Shown here one piece after another: positions 58,708-64,000 of a DNA stretch of 64,000 bases. The notes beneath the pieces are model-generated. The model saw only the letters and a program-made list of their open reading frames with translations. It was not told where the DNA came from and did not search any database. The DNA comes from Cryptomeria japonica (Eukaryota > Streptophyta > Pinopsida > Cupressales > Cupressaceae). Position 1 is the stretch's first letter, and each line of letters starts with the position of its first letter. The position numbers and the translations under genes were made by a program. The stretch spans positions 205,651,364 through 205,715,363 of the forward strand of contig NC_081409.1 in NCBI RefSeq assembly GCF_030272615.1, written 5' to 3'.

Positions 58708-61590
58708 ATGTCATAATAGGTCCTCTCAAGGGGTCTTATGACATAATAGGACACTATTATGACATAATAGGTCGTATTATGACATAATAGGTCGTATTAT
58801 GACATAATAGGTCGTATTATGACATAATAGGTCGTATTATGACATAATAGGTCGTATTATGTCACAATAGGACCTATTATGACATAATAGGACCTATTAT
58901 GTCACAATAGGTCCTATTATGTCATAATGTGACCTATTATGATATAATAGGTCGTATTATGTCACAATAGGACCTGTTATGACATAATAGGACCTATTAT
59001 GTCACAATAGGTCCTATTATGTCACAATGTGACCCATTATGACATATTATGACATTATAGGTCCTATTATGTCACAATGTGACCTATTATGACATAATAC
59101 CCCTTGACTCTCTCTAAAATTACCATCTCTCTCAACCAACTTATCTTTCTCTACATATGGCATAATAGGTCCTACTAAGGGGTCTTATGTCATAATAGGT
59201 CCTAGTAAGAGGTGTAATGTCATAATCGGTCCTCTTAAGGGGTCTTATGACATAATAGGTCGTATTGTGACATAATAGGTTGTACTATGTCATAATAGGA
59301 CCTATTATGTCACAATGAAACCTATTATGACATAATAGGTCCTATTATGACATTATAGGTCCTATTATGTCACAATAGGTCATAGTATGACATAATACCC
59401 CTTAAGAAGTCCTAGTAAGGGGTATAAAGTCATAACAGGTCCTCTTAAGGGGTTTTATGACATAATATGACCTATGATGTCATAATAGGACCTATGATGG
59501 CATAATAGGACCTATTACATCATCATAGATCCTATTATGTCATTATTAGTCCTATTATGACATAACACCCTTTAACAGGTCCTAGTAAGGGGTATAATAT
59601 CATAATAGGTCATCTTAAGGGGTCTTATGACATAATAGGACCTATTATGACATGACAGGTCCTCTTAAGGGGTCTTATGACATTATAGGACCTATTATGA
59701 CATAATAGGTCCTATTATATGATAATCAACCCTATCATGTCATATTAGGTCCTACTAAGGTCTGTCTTATGTCATAATAGGTCCTAGTAAGAGGTATACT
59801 ATCATAATAGGTCCTCTTAAGGGGTCTTATGACATAATAGGTCCTATCATGCGATAATCGATCATATTATGTCATAATAGGTCCTACTAAGGGGTCTTAT
59901 GTCATAATAGGTCCTAGTAAGAGGTATAATGTCATAATAGGTCCTCTTAAGGGGTCTTCTAACATAATAGGATCTATTATGACATAATAGGCCGTAATAT
60001 GTCACAATAGGTCGTATTATGTCACAATAGGACCTATTATGTCACAATAGGACCTACTATGATATAATAGGTCATATTATGACATTATAGGTCCTATTAT
60101 GTCACAATAGGTCTTGTTATGACATAATACCCCTCAACTCTCTCTAAACATACCATCTTTCTCTTCCAACCAACTTATCTTTATCTACATATATCATTAT
60201 AGGTCCTACTAAGGGGTCTTATGTTATAATAGGTCCTCTTAAGGGGTCTTATGACATAATAGGTCGTATTATGACATTATAGGTCCTATTATGATGTATA
60301 ATAAGTTGTATTATGTCACAATGGGACCTATATGACGTAATAGGTCGTATTATGACATTATAGGTCCTATTATGTCGCAAGAGGTCCTATTATGACATAA
60401 TACCCCTTAACATGTCCTAGTAAGGTGTATAAAGTCATAATAGGTCCTCTTAAGGGGTTTTATGACATAATATGACCTATGATGTCATAAATAGGACCTA
60501 CGATGACATAATAGGACCTATTACATCATCATAGATCCTATTATGTTATAATTGGTCCTTTTATGACATAATACCCTTTAATAGGTCCTACTAAGGGGCA
60601 TAATGTTATAATAGGGCCTCTTAAGGGGTCTTATAACATAATAGGACCAATTATGACAGGACAGGTTCTCTTAAGGGATCTTAAGACATTATAGGACCTG
60701 TATGACATAATAGGTCCTATTATATGATAATCGATCCTATTATGTCATAATAGGTCCTACTAAGGGGTATCGTGTCATAATAGGTCCTAGTAAGAGGTAT
60801 ACTATCATAATAGGTCCTCTTAAGGGGTATTATGACATAATAGAACCTATTATGACACAAAGAACCTATTATGACACAAAAGGACCTATTATGTCACAAT
60901 GAGACCTATTATGACATAATAGGTCATATTATGACATTATAGGTCCTATTATGTCACAATAGGTCTTGTTATGACATAATACCCCTTAACAAGTCCTACT
61001 AAGGGGTATAAAGTCATAATAGGTCCTCTTAAGGGATTTTATGACATAATATGACCCATGATGTCATAACAGGACCTATGATGGCATAATATGACCTATT
61101 ATGTCATCATAGGTCCTATTATGTCATAATCAATCATATTATGACATGATACCCTTCAATAGGTCCTACTAAGGGGTATAATGTCATAATATGTCCTCAT
61201 AAGGTGTCTTATGACACAGTAAGACCTATTATGACATGACATGTCCTCTTAAGGGGTCTTATGACATTATAGGACCTATTATGACATAATAGGTCCTACT
61301 AAGGGGTCTTAAGTCATAATAGTTCCTATTAAGAGGTATAATGTCATAATAGGTCCTTTTGAGGGATCTTATGACATAATAGGACCTATTATGACTTAAT
61401 AGGTCGTATTATGTCATAATAGGACCTATTATGTCACAATAGGACCTATTATGACTTAATAGGTCATATTATGTCATAATAGGACCTATTATGTCACAAT
61501 AGGACCTATTATGACACATTAGGACCTATTATGCCACAATGGGACTTATTATGACATAATAGGACATTATAGGTCCTATTACGTCACAAT
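58708..61590. repeat. Palindromic satellite with about 1-kb higher-order units
   Basis: 2.9 kb of the same quasi-palindromic units. A CT-rich spacer ('accatctctctc...ccaacttatctttctct') recurs at 56944-57000, 59105-59160 and 60134-60190 and marks higher-order units of about 0.94 kb (after removing the LTR), 1.03 kb and a last one of 1.4 kb. Within each, the same order of sub-blocks returns, for example 'ttaaggggttttatgacataatatgacctatgatg' at about 57215, 59447, 60454 and 61030. No coding capacity. Confidence 0.92.
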
Positions 61591-62832
61591 TTATAAGATC
61601 TTCTAAAATCTAGAATCTGTATTATAACTCCTAGAGATCTGAAACCACTCTCAAACATCCTGCCAATATATACATGAAATATAACTTAAAGTATAAGAAA
61701 GGAAAAAGACAAAGGGAAATGCGACTTAAATTTAAATGTTATATTTCATGTATATATAGTTTGTTTTTTAAAAAAAAATTAACTTTTTTTAAAAAAATGT
61801 ATATATAGTTTATTTAAAAAAATAAAATAAAATTTTTAAAAAATAAAATTTAAATTTAAAAAAAGGGAAACGGGATCCTGTTTGCTAAATGTTTTTTTAA
61901 TTATTTTAAAAAATGAAACGAGATCCCATTTCATAAGCGAGATCTCGTTTTTAAAAATTTCAAACTTTGGTTCGGTTGTAGCTTCGGTTTTGGCTTGGGA
62001 AATGGCTTGGAGAGCTGACCCTTTGGCTTGGACTTGGTTTATCTTGCAACTTGAAGGCCAAATCAATCTTCATATAAAATAATGGCTTCAAAAATATATC
62101 GAAACACCAAATTTCTAGAATTTTTTAAAACAATGAAAACCCATTATAGTAGAGACTGTCTATATTCAAAATATTTAATTTAAAAAAAAAAATGATCAAT
62201 ATTTTTTTTTAAAAATAATTACTAATGAAAGAGGTCTATAAACTCGAAATAACATGGTTTTTAAGTTTTTTAATAACTTTTTTGTCTCTAAGTTTTTTGA
62301 AAAAAAAATTATATGGCATCAAACTAGAGACAATTCTATACAGTTTTTTTTAAAAAAAAATGTTAAGTTTAGGTCAAATTATGCTTGTCGTACACAAGAA
62401 TTTTTCAAAACAATGATTATGGCCAATAAAAAATTAACAAAATAACAAATATGCAAAAAAAAATTACAAAAAAATATTCTCATCAAAGGTGAGTGAGTTA
62501 TAGTTTTTTTTCCTAAAATGATTTATAAAAATAATTTCATTTAGGTCAAATTATGCTTGTCGTCCACGGGCATGGTATGGTCCTGAAAAGTGACTTTTAA
62601 ACTATAGGTTTTAGTAATGCCTATTCAAACTTCATTTTTAAGTTCTGGGTATTAAAATAAATTACATATTTGGAAAGTAGACTTTGAGCACTACATTTTC
62701 TATTACTGAATTTTTTCAAGATTCATTCTTTAAGTTCCTCAAATATTTAGGTCAAACAAGATGAAATTGAAAAAAATGGTTAAAAACTTCCACTTTTTGG
62801 CCAAAAAGTGGACACAACTTCTTGCAGGTACC
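61591..62832. repeat. Right arm of the smaller TIR element
   Basis: Contains the inverted copy of the 56729-56795 segment (61697-61759), 'aaacgggatcctg', 'gaaacgagatcccatttc' and 'cgagatctcg' cassettes (61868-61950), then about 850 bp of A/T-rich sequence not present in the left arm, and the right terminal repeat (62803-62832). Frames in it carry no domain. Confidence 0.7.
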
Positions 62833-64000
62833 CACTCAACAGTTTTAAATCTTTTAACATCAACTAATTGTTGTCCAGAATCATTTGAAAGATTTTCATG
62901 CAAACATTCATCCAACAATGCAATATTGCCACATATATCACACACCGGAAACACATGCATTGAAAAGAAAATTTTGCTCATTTGGTGGGTTGCAAAACAA
63001 ACTTGATATAAACTCCTTTATAGTTTCAGGTGGTAAATTTATACCATATTCTTGGAACATTCCATTACTATGCATGGTAACACGTATATATCGAAATACA
63101 TCATAATGGTAGCAAAATTGAACATCAGTTTTGCAACAACATGAGACTTTTTCCTTGTTAATTCAAACATACCAAGGTTTACACTTTTCAAAAAACCTTT
63201 GACAAATGCTAATAGTCAACACCTTATCATCCAAAAATTTTTTGTACAATTCAGTTTGAGTCATGTCCAATAGGTGTTTTGGATGTGGATCATGAATTTT
63301 TGACTCAACTCTTAATTTAAGAACATCTCTAACATTAGGTGATACTCTTGTATTATCGCACTAGAATTTTTCGATCAAAGTTTTGACTTCACCAGTAAGT
63401 TTCATATCAGACCTTGGTCTACCACTAAAAGTCCACAAAGTGTTTGCCGGATCACTTTCAAAATTAACTCTTCTTTTTACAGCTCTTGACAAAGTTTACG
63501 ATGAATATTAAGATATCCACTTATGTTACTCATCATTCTTTTATTAGAAGTTGTTTGGCTTACTAAAGTTATTTTTATTGCCCGTTGTGCTGCATTTTTA
63601 TCTTTAGAACGACTTTTCTTTCTGATTGTATCAAAGGTGTTAGCAACAATTGATACAACTTGTTTTAAAGACTCATCCTTCTTCTTGGGTTTGAAATAAA
63701 AGCCTAACTTCTTCATCACTTTTCGCATTTTAGTCATTTTAATTAGTTGTACCATTAATTAACATGGAAACGCAAATTTCTTATTATAAAAAAAATGTCT
63801 AAACAATCTATTTGCATGTGTCCTAATCTGTCTCCATGAAACCAAGCCAGGAAGGTTGTCTAGTACATCACTTTTAATTTCAAAATTTTCATTCGTTTGA
63901 TTATCATTCAAACATGTTTCATTTTCAATTGGTGTTTCCATGTTTACATCCACATTATCGATTTCAGTTGTAGGTGGATTTTCAATTTCATTTGGAGTTT

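Larger units (their letters stand above)
56468..62832. mobile_element. Smaller TIR element filled with satellite DNA
   Basis: About 6.4 kb inserted in the transposase gene. Terminal inverted repeats: TGCACAAAGTGGTGTCCACT from 56474 and, on the minus strand from 62826, TGCAAGAAGTTGTGTCCACT (17 of 20 identical). Flanked by ACTCA (56463-56467 and 62834-62838). Removing element plus one ACTCA rejoins KTVE to YPLKDGKAGRW in frame. A second inverted-repeat pair lies at 56729-56795 and 61697-61759. No transposase gene inside. Same termini as 46492, so it is a non-autonomous relative of its host. Confidence 0.8.
46492..64000. mobile_element. Large DNA transposon with converging genes (right end outside window)
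   Basis: Inferred unit. Left terminus GGGTAAATGCACAAAGTTGG matches the termini of the smaller element at 56468-62832 (GGTAAGTGCACAAAGTGG). Inside lie ORF1 on plus (46763-54159) and a transposase-like gene on minus (64000-54924), ending 765 bp apart tail to tail, an arrangement also known from MuDR. Insertions within it: solo LTRs 3 and 4 and the smaller element with solo LTR 5. Its right terminus and any target duplication lie beyond 64000, so membership of both genes in one element is inference. Confidence 0.55.
54924..64000 (-). pseudogene. DDE-type transposase-like gene, broken (5' end outside window)
   Basis: Minus strand, from 64000 to the stop at 54924. N-terminal part: DNLPGLVSWRQIRTHANRLF (about 63860), ISGYLNIHRKLCQEL, KLTGEVKTLIEKF, DKVLTISICQRFF, a Cys cluster, CDICGNIALLDECLHENL (about 62900). 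Then the 56468-62832 insertion, then GRWCDLITEKVSVHAFMNEF, VIDFAENYMLAPQDEAQSQY (first Asp 56264-56266), LDNCTRKFKNARMFYWLS (second Asp 55997-55999), FEDGHRKREHDG (about 55876-55900), GEWEEC and the C-terminus VEEHEAIIDAL. A 133-bp intron (55277-55409) has canonical GT/AG and keeps the frame. I recall related transposase-like proteins with D-(F/Y)-(A/S)-E-N-Y in plants and animals but cannot name the superfamily. Several stops (for example 56003-56005) make this copy dead. Confidence 0.65.

Noticed and set aside
58319-58787. Two overlapping frames of about 123 and 143 residues on opposite strands
   Set aside because: They span the GC-rich part of solo LTR 5 and run into the satellite, with no domain and no conservation expected.
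56999-61590. CRISPR-like array of palindromic repeats
   Set aside because: Plant nuclear sequence. Units are back to back, variable and without unique spacers of uniform length, so it is a satellite.

Overview
This is transposon-dominated plant nuclear DNA. It is AT-rich, has no intact cellular gene, and carries layer upon layer of Ty1/copia and Ty3/gypsy LTR retrotransposons in all states of decay. The gag and pol wording, the LTR boxes and the decayed plant PPR and HMG-box fragments point to a large-genome land plant, most likely a gymnosperm (conifer-type). The species cannot be fixed from the sequence alone.

Layout. 1-8.2 kb: a copia LTR remnant, a minus-strand gypsy gag-protease remnant with its LTR (1968-4560), and a second minus-strand gypsy remnant (4561-7063). 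7.0-15.4 kb: a decayed minus-strand gypsy element with a candidate LTR pair and gag/PR/RT remnants; a minus-strand copia gag plus LTR lies inside it. 15.4-18.9 kb: an LTR-like block and unassigned sequence. 18943-31491: a full-length copia element with a perfect GCCTT target duplication, whose 5' LTR is split by a second, non-autonomous copia element (19994-24951). 31762-38615: a further copy of that non-autonomous family. It holds an inverted gag-protease fragment and two solo LTRs, each inside a perfect 5-bp duplication. 39.3-41.9 kb: a decayed, internally duplicated PPR pseudogene. 43.4-45.4 kb: a short LTR element with no pol.

46492 to beyond 64000 reads best as one large DNA transposon. 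It has a terminal motif, a plus-strand multi-exon ORF1 (46763-54159) and a converging minus-strand transposase-like gene (54924 to the window end) with DFAENY, DNC...FKNARMFYWLS and GH(x)K(x)EHDG blocks. Two solo LTRs sit in ORF1. The transposase gene is split by a smaller element (56468-62832) with matching terminal repeats; removing it with one ACTCA copy restores the reading frame. That smaller element is almost entirely a palindromic higher-order satellite, itself split by another solo LTR.

The most interesting points are: (1) the DNA transposon with its convergent genes and satellite-filled relative; (2) a copia family that keeps gag and protease but replaces integrase/RT/RNase H with a conserved acidic domain; (3) a head-to-head gag inverted repeat downstream of an LTR promoter, which could give hairpin RNA; and (4) five solo LTRs with 5-bp duplications in 25 kb.
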